Below are positions 16,036-25,081 of a DNA stretch of 59,540 nt, in pieces; position 1 is the stretch's first letter, and the number at the start of each line of letters is the position of its first letter. Location of the stretch: positions 294,116-353,655 of the forward strand of contig PMUP01000041.1 of the NCBI GenBank assembly GCA_003166865.1, read 5' to 3'. A program made the position numbers and the translations under genes. The DNA comes from Bryobacterales bacterium. GTDB taxonomy: Bacteria > Acidobacteriota > Terriglobia > Bryobacterales > Bryobacteraceae. The notes beneath the pieces are model-generated. The model made no database searches. It saw nothing but the letters and a program-made list of their open reading frames with translations, and was not told the DNA's origin.

Positions 16036-17829
16036 TTGAACGCCACGGACGTCAACAACCCGAACTACTTCCACAAAGTTGTGGATTGCCAATGGGCCTG
16101 TCCGGCCCACACCAACGTACCCGAATACATTCGCCTCATCGCGCAAGGCCGTTATACCGACGCCTACATGCTCAACCGGGAATCGAATGTGTTTCCCGCG
16201 ATTCTCGGCCGTACCTGCGATCGGCCTTGCGAGCCGGCCTGCCGCCGTGGCCGCGTGGATGGCAAGCCCGTCGCCATCTGCCGCCTGAAGCGCGTCGCAG
16301 CCGATCTGCGCGATGACATCACCGACCGTCTTCCGAAGATCCCGAGCAAGAAAAACGGAAAGCGCATCGCCTGTATCGGCGCCGGCCCAGCCTCGCTCAC
16401 CGTCGCGAACGATCTCATGCCCTTGGGCTACGAAGTCGTCATGTTCGAAAAGTACGACCGGCCCGGCGGCCTGATGCGCACCAACATCCCCGCCTTCCGG
16501 CTGCCCGAACGCGTCCTCATGGACGAGATCAACCAGATCCTCGATATGGGCGTCGAGATCCGCTACAACTCGGACATCACCAGCATGAAGGCGCTGCTCG
16601 CCCAAGGTTTCGAAGCGATCTTCGTCGGCACCGGCGCGCCGCGCGGCAAGGAACTCGACATCCCCGGCCGTCACGACACCGATCGCATCCACATCGGCAT
16701 CGATTGGCTGGAATCCATCGCCTTCGGCCACACGGATTCCGTCGGTGAAAAGGTGCTGATCATCGGCGTCGGCAACACCGCCATGGATTGCTGCCGGTCA
16801 AGTTGCCGCCTGGGTGGAAAAGATATTAAGGTAATGGCCCGCCGCCCGCGCGGATTCTTCAAAGCCTCGCCTTGGGAGCTCGAGGATGCCGAGGAGGAGG
16901 GCGTCGAAATCCTAATCAATTACGCGCCCGTGCGCTTCGTTATCGAAAACGGCAAGCTCATCGGCATGGACTTCGAGCGTCTGGAATGGGACGCCCAGGC
17001 TAAAAAATCAAAAACGCTCGAAACTGTTTTCCTCCCTGCCAACGATGTCATCCTCGCCATCGGCCAGGAAAACTCGTTCCCCTGGATCGAGCGCGATATC
17101 GGTATCGAGTTCGACAAATGGAACATGCCCGTGGTCGACGAGAAGACCATGCAGTGTTCCCGCGAAGGCATCTTTTTCGGTGGCGACGCCGCCTGGGGAC
17201 CCAAGAACATCATCTGGGCCGCCGAACACGGCCATCAAGCCGCAATCTCCATAAACAATTACTGCCAGAGCATTCCGATCACGGAACGTCTGCCCCAAGG
17301 CACGAACCTGATCAGCCAGAAGATGGGGATCAGCGAGTGGAGCTACCACAACGACTACAATCCGTCGAAGCGCCAGAAGATGCAGCACGTCGATCTCACG
17401 CGCCGCTTCCAGCAGATGAACATCGAGGTGGAGCTCGGCTTCAGCGCCGAACAGACCGCGAGCGAAGCCCTGCGTTGCATGAACTGCGACGTCCAGACCG
17501 TCTTCAAGGCCCCGCTCTGCATCGAATGTGACGCCTGCATCGACATCTGTCCGGTGCAGTGCCTCACCATCACGCGCAACGGCGAAGAAGACGACCTGCG
17601 CCAGCGCCTCTCGGCGCCTGCGATCAATCTCACACAAGACCTCTACGTCTCCGCCGATCTGCCGCAAACGGCGCGCATCATGGCCAAGGACGAGGACCTG
17701 TGCGTGCATTGCGGCCTCTGCGCCGAGCGCTGTCCCACCGCAGCCTGGGACATGCAGAAGTTTGAGCTGCTCATTTCTTATGCGGGGAGGCCTTATGCCG
17801 GGAGCCCGCTGGTGCCAAGTCATGCGTGA
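16036..17829 (+). CDS. GltD-like FAD/NAD(P) oxidoreductase with 4Fe-4S ferredoxin domain
   Basis: Protein of 597 residues that passes electrons between NAD(P)H and an iron-sulfur partner. The N-terminal part has the cysteines of the glutamate-synthase small subunit (CQWACPAHTNVPEYIRLI, RTCDRPCEPAC). The FAD site is IACIGAGPASLTVANDL, the nucleotide site VLIIGVGNTAMDCCRSSC, and a second FAD motif FFGGDAAWGPKN. The C-terminal ferredoxin domain has two complete 4Fe-4S motifs, CIECDACIDICP (about 495) and CVHCGLCAERCP (about 556). The start is TTG at 16036. Its stop overlaps the ATG of korA by 8 bases. Since korA and korB here lack a ferredoxin subunit, this protein is the likely electron acceptor or donor of the oxoacid oxidoreductase. 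The direction of flow is not decided by the sequence. Confidence 0.88.
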   Translation: MNATDVNNPNYFHKVVDCQWACPAHTNVPEYIRLIAQGRYTDAYMLNRESNVFPAILGRTCDRPCEPACRRGRVDGKPVAICRLKRVAADLRDDITDRLPKIPSKKNGKRIACIGAGPASLTVANDLMPLGYEVVMFEKYDRPGGLMRTNIPAFRLPERVLMDEINQILDMGVEIRYNSDITSMKALLAQGFEAIFVGTGAPRGKELDIPGRHDTDRIHIGIDWLESIAFGHTDSVGEKVLIIGVGNTAMDCCRSSCRLGGKDIKVMARRPRGFFKASPWELEDAEEEGVEILINYAPVRFVIENGKLIGMDFERLEWDAQAKKSKTLETVFLPANDVILAIGQENSFPWIERDIGIEFDKWNMPVVDEKTMQCSREGIFFGGDAAWGPKNIIWAAEHGHQAAISINNYCQSIPITERLPQGTNLISQKMGISEWSYHNDYNPSKRQKMQHVDLTRRFQQMNIEVELGFSAEQTASEALRCMNCDVQTVFKAPLCIECDACIDICPVQCLTITRNGEEDDLRQRLSAPAINLTQDLYVSADLPQTARIMAKDEDLCVHCGLCAERCPTAAWDMQKFELLISYAGRPYAGSPLVPSHA

Positions 17830-19675
17830 CCGCGTAAACGATTTCGCTCTGAAACTGGCAAATGTCAATGGAACCGGATCGGCCAGCGCCAACGGCCTGC
17901 TCATGCAGGCTATCTTTCGGATGGGTATTCCTGTGTCCGGCAAGAATCTGTTCCCCTCCAACATCCAGGGTCTGCCCACCTGGTACGAAATTCGCGTCAA
18001 CAAGAACGGCTACACCGCGCGCTCGCTCGACTACGACCTGATGGTGGCGATGAACTCGCAAACCTACGCGCGCGACATTCGGGAAGTCCGCGAGGGCGGC
18101 TACCTGCTCTACGATTCCTCCTGGCCGCTGGATCCCGAACTGCTCCGCGACGACGTGCATTTCCTGGGCGTCCCCTTCGCCCAATTGTGCAATGACAATT
18201 TCCGCGACTCGCGCGAGCGCATCCTCATGAAGAACATCGCGTACGCTGGAACCCTGGTGGCCGCGCTCCAAGTCGACATGGAGATCGTGTCTACGCTGCT
18301 GGAGGAAAAATACGCAGGCAAAAAGAAGCTCAGCGAATCGAATACCCGCGCACTGCGGCTGGGTTACGACTACGCCCGCGATCATTTCGATTGCCCGCTG
18401 CCCTTCCACCTCGAAAAGATGGACGCCAACGGCGACAAGATCCTGATCGACGGCAACACCGCCATCGCGCTCGGCTGCGTTTATGCGGGCGCTACTGTCG
18501 CCGCCTGGTATCCCATCACGCCTTCGACCTCCGCGATGGACGCTTTCAAAGTCTTCTGCGAAAAGTACCGCAAAGATCCCGAAACCGGACAGAACAACTA
18601 CATCATCATCCAGGCCGAGGACGAACTTTCCGCCATCGGCATGGTCATCGGCGCGGCTTGGAATGGCGCGCGCGCGTTCACGTCCACCGCCGGGCCTGGC
18701 ATTTCGCTGATGAACGAACTGCTCGGCTTCGCCTACTACGCCGAAATTCCCGCCGTCATCATCGACGTGGAACGCGTCGGCCCCTCCACCGGCATGCCCA
18801 CCCGCACTCAGCAAGGCGATCTGCTGGAATGCGCCTACGCCTCGCACGGCGACACCAAACATATTCTGCTCTTCCCGTCCAATCCGGCGGAGTGCTTCGA
18901 ATTCGCGCCCGTCGCTTTCGATTTAGCCGAGCGTTTCCAAACTCCCGTCTTCCTGATGTCCGACCTCGACATCGGCATGAACGACTGGGTGGTGCCTCGC
19001 CTCCAGTGGGACGACGGCTATCAACCCGACCGCGGGCGCGTGCTCAGCCTCGAAGAGATCCAGCAACTGTCCAAATTTCAGCGCTACACGGGCGAAGATG
19101 AAAATCAGGTCGCCGCGCGCACGCTTCCCGGCGTGCATCCCAAAGCGTCTTATTTCACCCGCGGCTCCGGCCACAACAAGTACGGCGGCTACACCGAAAC
19201 TCCCAGCGAGTACCAGGAAGTGATGGATCGCCTGCTGAAAAAACACCAGGCCGCCGCCAAGTTCGTACCGGCCCCCATCATTCACCGCCGTCCCGACGCC
19301 ATTTTCGGCATCGTCACTCTGGGCGGCTGCGACCCGGCTGTTCGCGAGGCGCTCGATTTGCTCGCGGAACGCGGCGTCGTCGGTGACTTCATGCGCGTCC
19401 GTGGATTCCCCTTCGATAGCGCCGTGGAATCGTTCCTCGCCGAGCACGATATCAATTTCGTCATCGAGCAAAACCGCGACGCCCAGCTCCGGTCTCTGTT
19501 AACTCTGGAAACCAACGTCTCTAAAGACAAACTTCGCTCGGTGCTGGTGTACGGCGGGTTCCCGCTCAGCGCTCGCCACGTCATTGATGGCGTCCTCGAG
19601 GAGTTGGGCATCGAGCTCAAGCCGGTGTTCGTGGCGGCCGGCCGTCCGGCCGGTGAAGTGCCCATGGAGGAATAA
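17822..19675 (+). CDS. korA: 2-oxoacid:ferredoxin oxidoreductase, fused gamma-alpha subunit
   Basis: Protein of 617 residues. The gamma domain is N-terminal (LANVNGTGSASANGLLMQAI, SGKNLFPSNIQGLPTWYEIR) and is followed by the alpha domain with GNTAIALGCVYAGATVAAWY and PITPSTS, EDELSAIGMVIGAAWNGARA, and TSTAGPGISLMNELLGFAYY. The fusion is usual for KorA-type enzymes that convert 2-oxoglutarate or another oxoacid plus CoA to the acyl-CoA and CO2 with reduced ferredoxin, or the reverse. The substrate is not certain. The start ATG at 17822 overlaps the upstream stop by 8 bases; no better start lies nearby, although the frame is open further upstream. The ribosome site for korB (GGAGG) is in its last codons. 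Confidence 0.9.
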   Translation: MRDRVNDFALKLANVNGTGSASANGLLMQAIFRMGIPVSGKNLFPSNIQGLPTWYEIRVNKNGYTARSLDYDLMVAMNSQTYARDIREVREGGYLLYDSSWPLDPELLRDDVHFLGVPFAQLCNDNFRDSRERILMKNIAYAGTLVAALQVDMEIVSTLLEEKYAGKKKLSESNTRALRLGYDYARDHFDCPLPFHLEKMDANGDKILIDGNTAIALGCVYAGATVAAWYPITPSTSAMDAFKVFCEKYRKDPETGQNNYIIIQAEDELSAIGMVIGAAWNGARAFTSTAGPGISLMNELLGFAYYAEIPAVIIDVERVGPSTGMPTRTQQGDLLECAYASHGDTKHILLFPSNPAECFEFAPVAFDLAERFQTPVFLMSDLDIGMNDWVVPRLQWDDGYQPDRGRVLSLEEIQQLSKFQRYTGEDENQVAARTLPGVHPKASYFTRGSGHNKYGGYTETPSEYQEVMDRLLKKHQAAAKFVPAPIIHRRPDAIFGIVTLGGCDPAVREALDLLAERGVVGDFMRVRGFPFDSAVESFLAEHDINFVIEQNRDAQLRSLLTLETNVSKDKLRSVLVYGGFPLSARHVIDGVLEELGIELKPVFVAAGRPAGEVPMEE

Positions 19676-19676
19676 C

Positions 19677-20732
19677 ATGCCATCCATCGTAAAGCCCGTC
19701 GCCACGCACCCCAGCCTGCAACGCAACGCTCTGGACCTGACCATTCGCGATTATGAAGGGACCATGTCCACGCTCTGCGCTGGATGCGGGCACGATTCCA
19801 TCACCGCCGCCCTCACTCGCGCTCTGTGGGAAGTGGCCACGCCTCCGCACATGATCGCCAAGCTCAGCGGTATCGGCTGCTCGTCGAAAACGCCAGCATA
19901 TTTTGTTACCGGCGCGCACGGGCTGAACTCCGCGCACGGCCGCATGCCGCCCATCGCCACCGGCGCCAACGCCGCCAATCGCGAACTCGTCTGCATCGGA
20001 ATCTCGGGCGACGGCGATTCGCTTTCCATCGGCCTCGGCCACATGTGCCACGCCATCCGCCGCAACGTCAGGATGATCTACGTGATCGAGAACAACGGCG
20101 TCTATGGGCTCACCAAGGGCCAGTTCTCGGCCTCCGCCGACGTCGGGTCCAAGAGCAAGCGCGGCGAACCCAACCGCATGGCACCTATCGATTCGGTCAT
20201 GCTCGGCTTGAGCATCGGCGCCACCTTCATCGCCCGCAGCTTCTCCGGCGATAAGGACCAGCTCGTTCCCATCTTGAAGGCCGCCGTCTCGCATCGCGGC
20301 TTTGCCTTGATCGACGTCATCTCGCCCTGCGTCACCTTCAACGATCACGAGGGCTCCACGAAAAGTTATCTCTACACCCGCCGGCACGAGCTCAAAGCAA
20401 CCGAGACCGATTTTGTTCCGCCCGCCAGCGAGATCCTGGCCCAGATTGGCCAGAACGGCGCTGTCAACGTTACCATGCATGATGGAAGCATGGTGCGATT
20501 CAAAGGCGTTCCTCCCAACTACGATCCCACCGATCGCGGCAAGGTGATGGACTACCTGGAAGAGCACCAAGGCCAGGGTGAAGTCGTCACGGGCCTGCTG
20601 TACCTGGACGAATCCGTGCCTGATATGCACGAGATGAACAAAACCCCCGATATCGCTTTGACCAAAATTCCATATCAAAAGCTCTGCCCCGGCCGAGCGG
20701 CGCTCGATCGCCTGCAGGACGATTTCCGGTGA
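19677..20732 (+). CDS. korB: 2-oxoacid:ferredoxin oxidoreductase, beta subunit
   Basis: Thiamine-diphosphate-binding subunit of 351 residues that pairs with korA. It shows STLCAGCGHDSITAAL near residue 32, LSGIGCSSKTPAYF with a second conserved cysteine, the TPP motif GISGDGDSLSIGLGH followed by VIENNGVYGLTKGQFS, and ISPCVTFNDHEGSTKSY. The family binds one 4Fe-4S cluster through such cysteines. The ATG starts one base after the TAA of korA. The gene is 27 bases ahead of metX, which may be read on the same transcript. Confidence 0.92.
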   Translation: MPSIVKPVATHPSLQRNALDLTIRDYEGTMSTLCAGCGHDSITAALTRALWEVATPPHMIAKLSGIGCSSKTPAYFVTGAHGLNSAHGRMPPIATGANAANRELVCIGISGDGDSLSIGLGHMCHAIRRNVRMIYVIENNGVYGLTKGQFSASADVGSKSKRGEPNRMAPIDSVMLGLSIGATFIARSFSGDKDQLVPILKAAVSHRGFALIDVISPCVTFNDHEGSTKSYLYTRRHELKATETDFVPPASEILAQIGQNGAVNVTMHDGSMVRFKGVPPNYDPTDRGKVMDYLEEHQGQGEVVTGLLYLDESVPDMHEMNKTPDIALTKIPYQKLCPGRAALDRLQDDFR

Positions 20733-20759
20733 TCCAGCGCTGGGTTTGACGTTCGCCTG

Positions 20760-21872
20760 ATGATCACCGAGACTCACATCGTCCAATTTGATTCGATAGC
20801 GCTGGACTGTGGCTCGAAGCTCGCGCCCGTCGACGTGGCTTACGAAACTTACGGCGAATTGAACGCCCGCAAGAACAACGCGGTCCTGGTTCTCCACGCC
20901 TTCTCGGGCGACGCGCACGCCGCCGGTACCGACCAATCCACCGGCGCCATCGGCTGGTGGGACAGCATGATCGGCCCCGGCAAAGGCTTCGACACCGACA
21001 AATACTTCGTGATTTCTTCCAACATTCTGGGCGGCTGCCGAGGCACCTCCGGCCCCGGTTCCATCAATCCGGAAACCGGTTGCCCCTATGCCATGTCCTT
21101 TCCTCCGGTCACCATTCCCGACATGGTCCGCTTGCAAAAAATGCTCACCGAGCATCTTGGAATCGAGCGCCTGCTCGCAGTGTCGGGCGGATCCATGGGT
21201 GCCATGCAAGCGCTGCAATGGGCCCTCGCTTACCCCGACGCGGTCGCTGCCTCCATCCCCATCGCCGGCACCGCGCGCCACAGCCCGCAACAAATCGCCT
21301 TTAACGAAGTGGGCCGCCAGGCCATCATGGCCGACCTCGATTGGAACGAAGGCGACTACTACGGCAAGCGCCCGCCCGCCCGCGGTCTCGCCGTCGCCCG
21401 CATGGTCGGACACATCACCTACATGAGTGACGAGTCGATGCGCGAAAAATTCGGACGCCGCCTGCGCGATCAGGATCAGTTCGAAGTGGAAAGCTATCTG
21501 CGTTACCGAGGCAGCCAGTTCGTCGACCGCTTCGACGCGAATTCCTACCTCTACATCACCAAGGCCATGGATTACTTCGATCTCACCGCGGGGCGTCCGT
21601 CGCTGAGCGCCGCGTTCGATGGCGTGAAATCGCGCTTCTTGGTCATCAGCTTCTCGTCCGACTGGCTGTATCCAAGCTACCAATCGCTCGACATTGTGCG
21701 CGCTCTGCGTGGCCGCAACTGCGATGTAGCCTATTGCGACCTCCCATCCACCTATGGCCACGACGCCTTCCTGGTGCACGTCTCCGATCAGGCCGAGCTG
21801 GTCCGCGGCTTCTTAGCGAGCACGTTCCGGGAGCGGGCATCGTCAGAGCAAGCTGTGCGGGGGCGAAGCTAA
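20760..21872 (+). CDS. metX: Homoserine O-acetyltransferase
   Basis: Alpha/beta-hydrolase of 370 residues that acylates homoserine in methionine synthesis. Marks of the family are [20 protein letters not shown], the [14 protein letters not shown] loop, the nucleophile elbow [20 protein letters not shown] with the catalytic Ser, the acid near [10 protein letters not shown], and the His in TYGHDAFLV. The ATG begins 27 bases after korB. Acetyl rather than succinyl specificity follows from the family, not from a residue I can test here. It is followed after two bases by metW. Confidence 0.93.
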   Translation: MITETHIVQFDSIALDCGSKLAPVDVAYETYGELNARKNNAVLVLHAFSGDAHAAGTDQSTGAIGWWDSMIGPGKGFDTDKYFVISSNILGGCRGTSGPGSINPETGCPYAMSFPPVTIPDMVRLQKMLTEHLGIERLLAVSGGSMGAMQALQWALAYPDAVAASIPIAGTARHSPQQIAFNEVGRQAIMADLDWNEGDYYGKRPPARGLAVARMVGHITYMSDESMREKFGRRLRDQDQFEVESYLRYRGSQFVDRFDANSYLYITKAMDYFDLTAGRPSLSAAFDGVKSRFLVISFSSDWLYPSYQSLDIVRALRGRNCDVAYCDLPSTYGHDAFLVHVSDQAELVRGFLASTFRERASSEQAVRGRS

Positions 21873-21874
21873 GA

Positions 21875-22486
21875 GTGTCCGAATCGTTCGTCCCGAATTT
21901 GCTCGGACGCAGCGACTACGCCATCATCAGCGAAATCATCGAACCCAACGCGCGCGTGTTGGATCTGGGATGCGGTGAGGGCGAGCTGCTGGCCTGGCTC
22001 GCCGAAAACAAACACGTCGATGCTCGCGGCGTGGAAATCGAAGGCTCGAAAGTTCGCCAAGCGATCTCCCGAGGGGTTTCTGTCTTTCACAGCGACATCG
22101 AGGACGCTCTCGCCGATCTCCCCGATCAAGCCTTTGACTACGTGATCCTCAGCCAGACGCTTCAGGAATCCCGCGCTCCGCTCAAAGTGCTGCGTGAAAT
22201 GCTGCGCGTGGGACGCCGCGCCATCGTCGCATTCCCCAACTTCGGCCACTGGACCGTGCGATTGGCGCATATGTTCACCGGCCGCGCGCCCAAAACCAAG
22301 CTCTTCCCGCACGACTGGTTTGATTCGCCGAACATCCATTTCTTTACCGTTGACGATTTCGAAAGCCTGGTGCAGTTGCAGCACTGGACCATCGAGAAGC
22401 GCATCTTCCTCGAAGGCGCCCGGCAAATAAGGATTCTCCCGAACCTCCTCTCGGAGGTCGCGGTGTTTTTGGTCAGGTCTTCTTGA
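21875..22486 (+). CDS. metW: Methionine biosynthesis protein MetW
   Basis: Methyltransferase-fold protein of 203 residues, start GTG at 21875. It has the SAM-binding motif RVLDLGCGEGELLAWLAENK, then DYVILSQTLQESRAPLKVLR and FPNFGHWTVRLAHMFTGRAP, which are typical of MetW. MetW commonly sits directly after metX and supports its acyltransferase activity. Only two bases separate the metX stop from this start. The 3' end overlaps the convergent enoyl-CoA hydratase gene by 14 bases, so there is no intergenic terminator. Confidence 0.92.
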   Translation: MSESFVPNLLGRSDYAIISEIIEPNARVLDLGCGEGELLAWLAENKHVDARGVEIEGSKVRQAISRGVSVFHSDIEDALADLPDQAFDYVILSQTLQESRAPLKVLREMLRVGRRAIVAFPNFGHWTVRLAHMFTGRAPKTKLFPHDWFDSPNIHFFTVDDFESLVQLQHWTIEKRIFLEGARQIRILPNLLSEVAVFLVRSS

Positions 22487-23240
22487 GAAACTTCTCGATC
22501 CCGCGCTTGAAATCGTCGGTGGTGCGCGCGACAGCGTTCACTTCGGCGCCAGCTTCGATGGCGGCTGCGAACTGCATCGCGTCCGTGCGATAAAACAATT
22601 CCTTCGCGAGCGTCAACGCCGCAGTGGACTTGGATGCCAGATTCGCCACAAACTCCTCCACTTCGCGCTCGAATGCCTCCGCGCCGAACACGCGATTGAT
22701 CATTCCAAACTCCAGCGCGGTCTGGGCGGAGATGGTCTCCCCCGTCGCGATCAGCTCAAACGCCCGCTTCTCTGACACCAACCGCCGCAAAATCGCCATC
22801 ACGATCGCGGGCACAAATCCGATGTTGATCTCCGGATATCCGAACTGCGCGGAATCCGAGGCAAGAACGATATCGGCCGCTGTTGCAATTCCGCAGCCGC
22901 CGCCCAGCGCCCGCCCCTGCACCGCCGCGACGATAGGCCGTGGATGGCGCCGCATATCGAGCAGCAGCCCGGCCATGTTGCGCGCTTCCGCCTGAAACTT
23001 CGCGAGGTCGCCGGACGCGTCGTCCGCAAAAGTGCGCAGATCCATGCCGGAGCAGAAGTCTTTGCCCTCGCCCGTAACCAAGACCACGCCAACACTCTCG
23101 TCCGTTGCGGAAGCACGTAGCGCTTCCCGAAGTTCTGTCAGCAGCTCCTGATCGAGTGCGTTGCGCCGCTCCGGCCGATTTAGCCCAATGCGCGCGATTC
23201 CTCGCTCCACTCGATAAGTGACCTTTTGATGTCTGCTCAC
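22473..23240 (-). CDS. Enoyl-CoA hydratase/isomerase family protein
   Basis: Crotonase-fold protein of 255 residues. It shows NRPERRNALDQELLTELREA, the oxyanion-hole segment DFCSGMDLRTF, a second one AVQGRALGGGCGIATAADIV, and YPEINIGFVPAIVMAILRR with a candidate catalytic Glu in YPEI. Closest by motif to methylglutaconyl-CoA hydratase-type members, but the substrate cannot be fixed. The start is GTG at 23240, overlapping the antitoxin stop by four bases (GTGA), so its translation is coupled to a toxin-antitoxin pair with no metabolic link. Its 3' end overlaps metW on the other strand. Confidence 0.87.
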   Translation of the reverse strand: MSRHQKVTYRVERGIARIGLNRPERRNALDQELLTELREALRASATDESVGVVLVTGEGKDFCSGMDLRTFADDASGDLAKFQAEARNMAGLLLDMRRHPRPIVAAVQGRALGGGCGIATAADIVLASDSAQFGYPEINIGFVPAIVMAILRRLVSEKRAFELIATGETISAQTALEFGMINRVFGAEAFEREVEEFVANLASKSTAALTLAKELFYRTDAMQFAAAIEAGAEVNAVARTTDDFKRGIEKFLKKT

Positions 23241-23485
23241 ACGATCTCGTCACCTGGAACAGGCGGCTTTCCCCGTCCGGTCCGCTTTAAGATGCGCCTC
23301 GCTCTGGCCACGTCGCCACGCGCGGCTCGGACGCGAAAATATTCGTCGGTTCGGAGCGCGGAGAGTTTCTCCGCCACTGCAACATTAATCAATTGGTTCA
23401 ACGCTACGCCTTCGGACTCAGCAACGCGCTTGGCCTCCTCGAACAACGACGGTTGCAGACGAAGCGCTACATTACTCTTTCTCAT
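23237..23485 (-). CDS. Antitoxin of a PIN toxin pair
   Basis: Protein of 82 residues with the ribbon-helix-helix pattern NVALRLQPSLFEEAKRVAES, then EGVALNQLINVAVAEKLSAL, and a basic C-terminal tail (RARRILKRTGRGKPP) expected to contact the toxin. The start ATG at 23485 lies inside the end of the toxin gene (14-base overlap), so toxin comes first, the reverse of the more usual order. The frame is open further upstream but inside the toxin. Stop overlaps the next gene by four bases. Confidence 0.78.
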   Translation of the reverse strand: MRKSNVALRLQPSLFEEAKRVAESEGVALNQLINVAVAEKLSALRTDEYFRVRAARGDVARARRILKRTGRGKPPVPGDEIV

Positions 23486-23909
23486 ATTCGCTCCTGATTT
23501 TTCGCCAAATTTGTCCTGGCACGGCCGCTCTAATCCCGAAAAGACCCGCGGCTTCGCGCAGATGCCGGAGATTGAACGTCGCAAGATAATCGGCACTGCC
23601 GTTAACCGCTGTTTCCAGCACCATCTCATCCGAAGGATCCTTCAATTGCGGCCTCCACAGAAACCGCATCTCGACGGGAACTGCCATTGACAAGATGGCG
23701 TCGAGGAGGGTCCCGACCTCTCCGATGGTCATCGCCACGTCCTTCAGCAACTGCGGACGAGTTAGCACTGCCTCGTATTCCAGAACTAATGAAACTGAAA
23801 CCAACATTTCGATGCGCCCGTCAAATGCCGCCAAGAGTAGCTGCCTCGATGCGCCTCGATCGCTGCGCACAGCTGCTATGACGACATCGGTATCGAGAAC
23901 CAGCCGCAT
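23472..23909 (-). CDS. PIN-domain toxin, COG1569-like
   Basis: Protein of 145 residues and a complete PIN fold. The first metal-binding Asp is in RLVLDTDVVIAAVRS (residue 6), an acidic Glu is in VLEYEAVLTRP, and DPSDEMVLETAVNG carries the third acidic cluster. The fourth position reads ATFNLRHLREA, with Asn where many VapC proteins have Asp; this is common in the putative PIN-family toxin group COG1569. RNase toxins of this type cut RNA and are held inactive by the antitoxin. Unlike the vapBC remnant at 15.4-15.9 kb, this pair looks intact. Confidence 0.83.
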   Translation of the reverse strand: MRLVLDTDVVIAAVRSDRGASRQLLLAAFDGRIEMLVSVSLVLEYEAVLTRPQLLKDVAMTIGEVGTLLDAILSMAVPVEMRFLWRPQLKDPSDEMVLETAVNGSADYLATFNLRHLREAAGLFGIRAAVPGQIWRKIRSEYEKE

Positions 23910-23926
23910 CCAGTCTACATGTCGAA

Positions 23927-23934
23927 TGATATCA
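23927..23934. promoter_or_regulatory. Candidate promoter/operator of the PIN toxin pair
   Basis: The 8-bp palindrome TGATATCA lies 17 bases ahead of the toxin start. On the minus strand it overlaps TGATATCAT, an extended -10-like sequence. A self-binding antitoxin would fit such a position, but no second copy of the operator is visible. Confidence 0.3.
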
Positions 23935-23963
23935 CATGCAATATTGAACTACTGACAGGACAA

Positions 23964-24875
23964 TCACCGCCCCACCGTCTGCGCCGCCGGCGTCAGCGCC
24001 GCGCGGCGCGCTGACAAGAACTCGCGAACGCTCACTGGCTCCCGCCCGGTCAGCTCTTTCACCGCCGTTGTCGCCGTTCCCATCTTCCCGTGAGCAATCG
24101 CGAGCTGCCCGGATACCAGCATCTTCGCGATCGGCTCGGGCGTCCCGGCCGCGATCAACTGCGCCGTGCGCTCCGCTGCGTCTACCGGAACATACGTCAC
24201 GGCGTGCCCCGTTAACTCGCCCGCCAGCTTCGCGAGCTCCGCCCAGGTGACCACTGCGGGCCCGGTAATGTTCCACGTCCGGTTGCTGGTATCTGCCGAT
24301 GCCAGCGCCGCCGCCGCGCCCTGAGCACAGTCTTCGCGCGTCACATACGGAGCGCCTCCCTCCCCCGTCGCGGCGATCAGTTGGCCCGATGCCACCGCCG
24401 GCGCGAGCGTAGGAATCAGGTAATCCGTGTACCAGCAGTCCCGCAGGATCGTCCAGCTCATCCCGCTAGCTTTAAGCGCCTGCTCGGTGCCCAGATGATC
24501 CGGCGCGAATACCACCGGCGACGTCTCCGGATTCGGCATCGACGTATAGACCGCGTGCTTTACTCCCGCACTCGCAGCCGCAGCCACCGCCGCCTTGTGC
24601 TGCGCCAGCCTCCTTCCCGGCCGATCAATCGCATCGGTACTGATGATCAACACCCGATCCACTCCCGCCAGCGCTGTCTCCAACTCCTTCGGATCGTCGA
24701 AGTCCGCCTGGCGCACAGTGACACCCCGCGCGGCCAGATCCGCCAGCTTCTCGGGCTTGCGTGTCCCGGCCACAATCTTGCCCGCTTCCTTCTCTAAGAG
24801 GAGTTCCACAACCCTCCGGCCGAGGTGTCCGGAAGCTCCCGTCACAAACAATGTGCGCTCTGAAGTCATGCTCAT
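23964..24875 (-). CDS. NmrA/QOR2-like NAD(P)-dependent reductase
   Basis: Atypical short-chain reductase of 303 residues with a Rossmann site TLFVTGASGHLGRRVVELLL at the N-terminus and the segments VRQADFDDPKELETALAGVD, LAQHKAAVAAAASAGVKHAV, WTILRDCWYTDYLIPTLAPA, and TGEGGAPYVTREDCAQGAAA, as in E. coli quinone oxidoreductase 2 (QorB). That enzyme reduces quinones with NADPH; relatives serve as redox sensors. There is no signal peptide. Start ATG at 24875, with a second ATG two codons on. It stands 54 bases upstream of the PIN toxin, on the same strand. The 206 bases upstream hold no gene that I can support. Confidence 0.85.
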   Translation of the reverse strand: MSMTSERTLFVTGASGHLGRRVVELLLEKEAGKIVAGTRKPEKLADLAARGVTVRQADFDDPKELETALAGVDRVLIISTDAIDRPGRRLAQHKAAVAAAASAGVKHAVYTSMPNPETSPVVFAPDHLGTEQALKASGMSWTILRDCWYTDYLIPTLAPAVASGQLIAATGEGGAPYVTREDCAQGAAAALASADTSNRTWNITGPAVVTWAELAKLAGELTGHAVTYVPVDAAERTAQLIAAGTPEPIAKMLVSGQLAIAHGKMGTATTAVKELTGREPVSVREFLSARRAALTPAAQTVGR

Positions 24876-25081
24876 ATTTTAGTTGGTCGCGATCTGATAC
24901 GCGCCGCACGTGGAGCTGTATGCTGTGCTATTCTTACCTCCAAGAGAGGCCGCACTCCTTGGTAGTTTTACAGTGCGAACCGGGTCCATGGCCGATCCGC
25001 CTCACTCGCTCCCAGTCCGACTTAACGCAGCCACCGTCGCCTGCATAAACTTGACACTGAAATCAGGGATAGGAGCACACG

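Noticed and set aside
17528-17821. Longer korA from the open frame inside the flavoprotein gene
   Set aside because: The added stretch overlaps the ferredoxin motifs of the upstream gene and has no homology to the gamma domain, which starts right after 17822.
19617-21779. Minus-strand open frame of 720 codons
   Set aside because: It covers korB and metX in antisense; both are clear genes, and the translation has no recognisable domain.
24876-25081. Small plus-strand open frames and a TTGACA at 25051
   Set aside because: The TTGACA has no -10 partner at a proper distance before the start, and the short frames have no ribosome site or conserved features.
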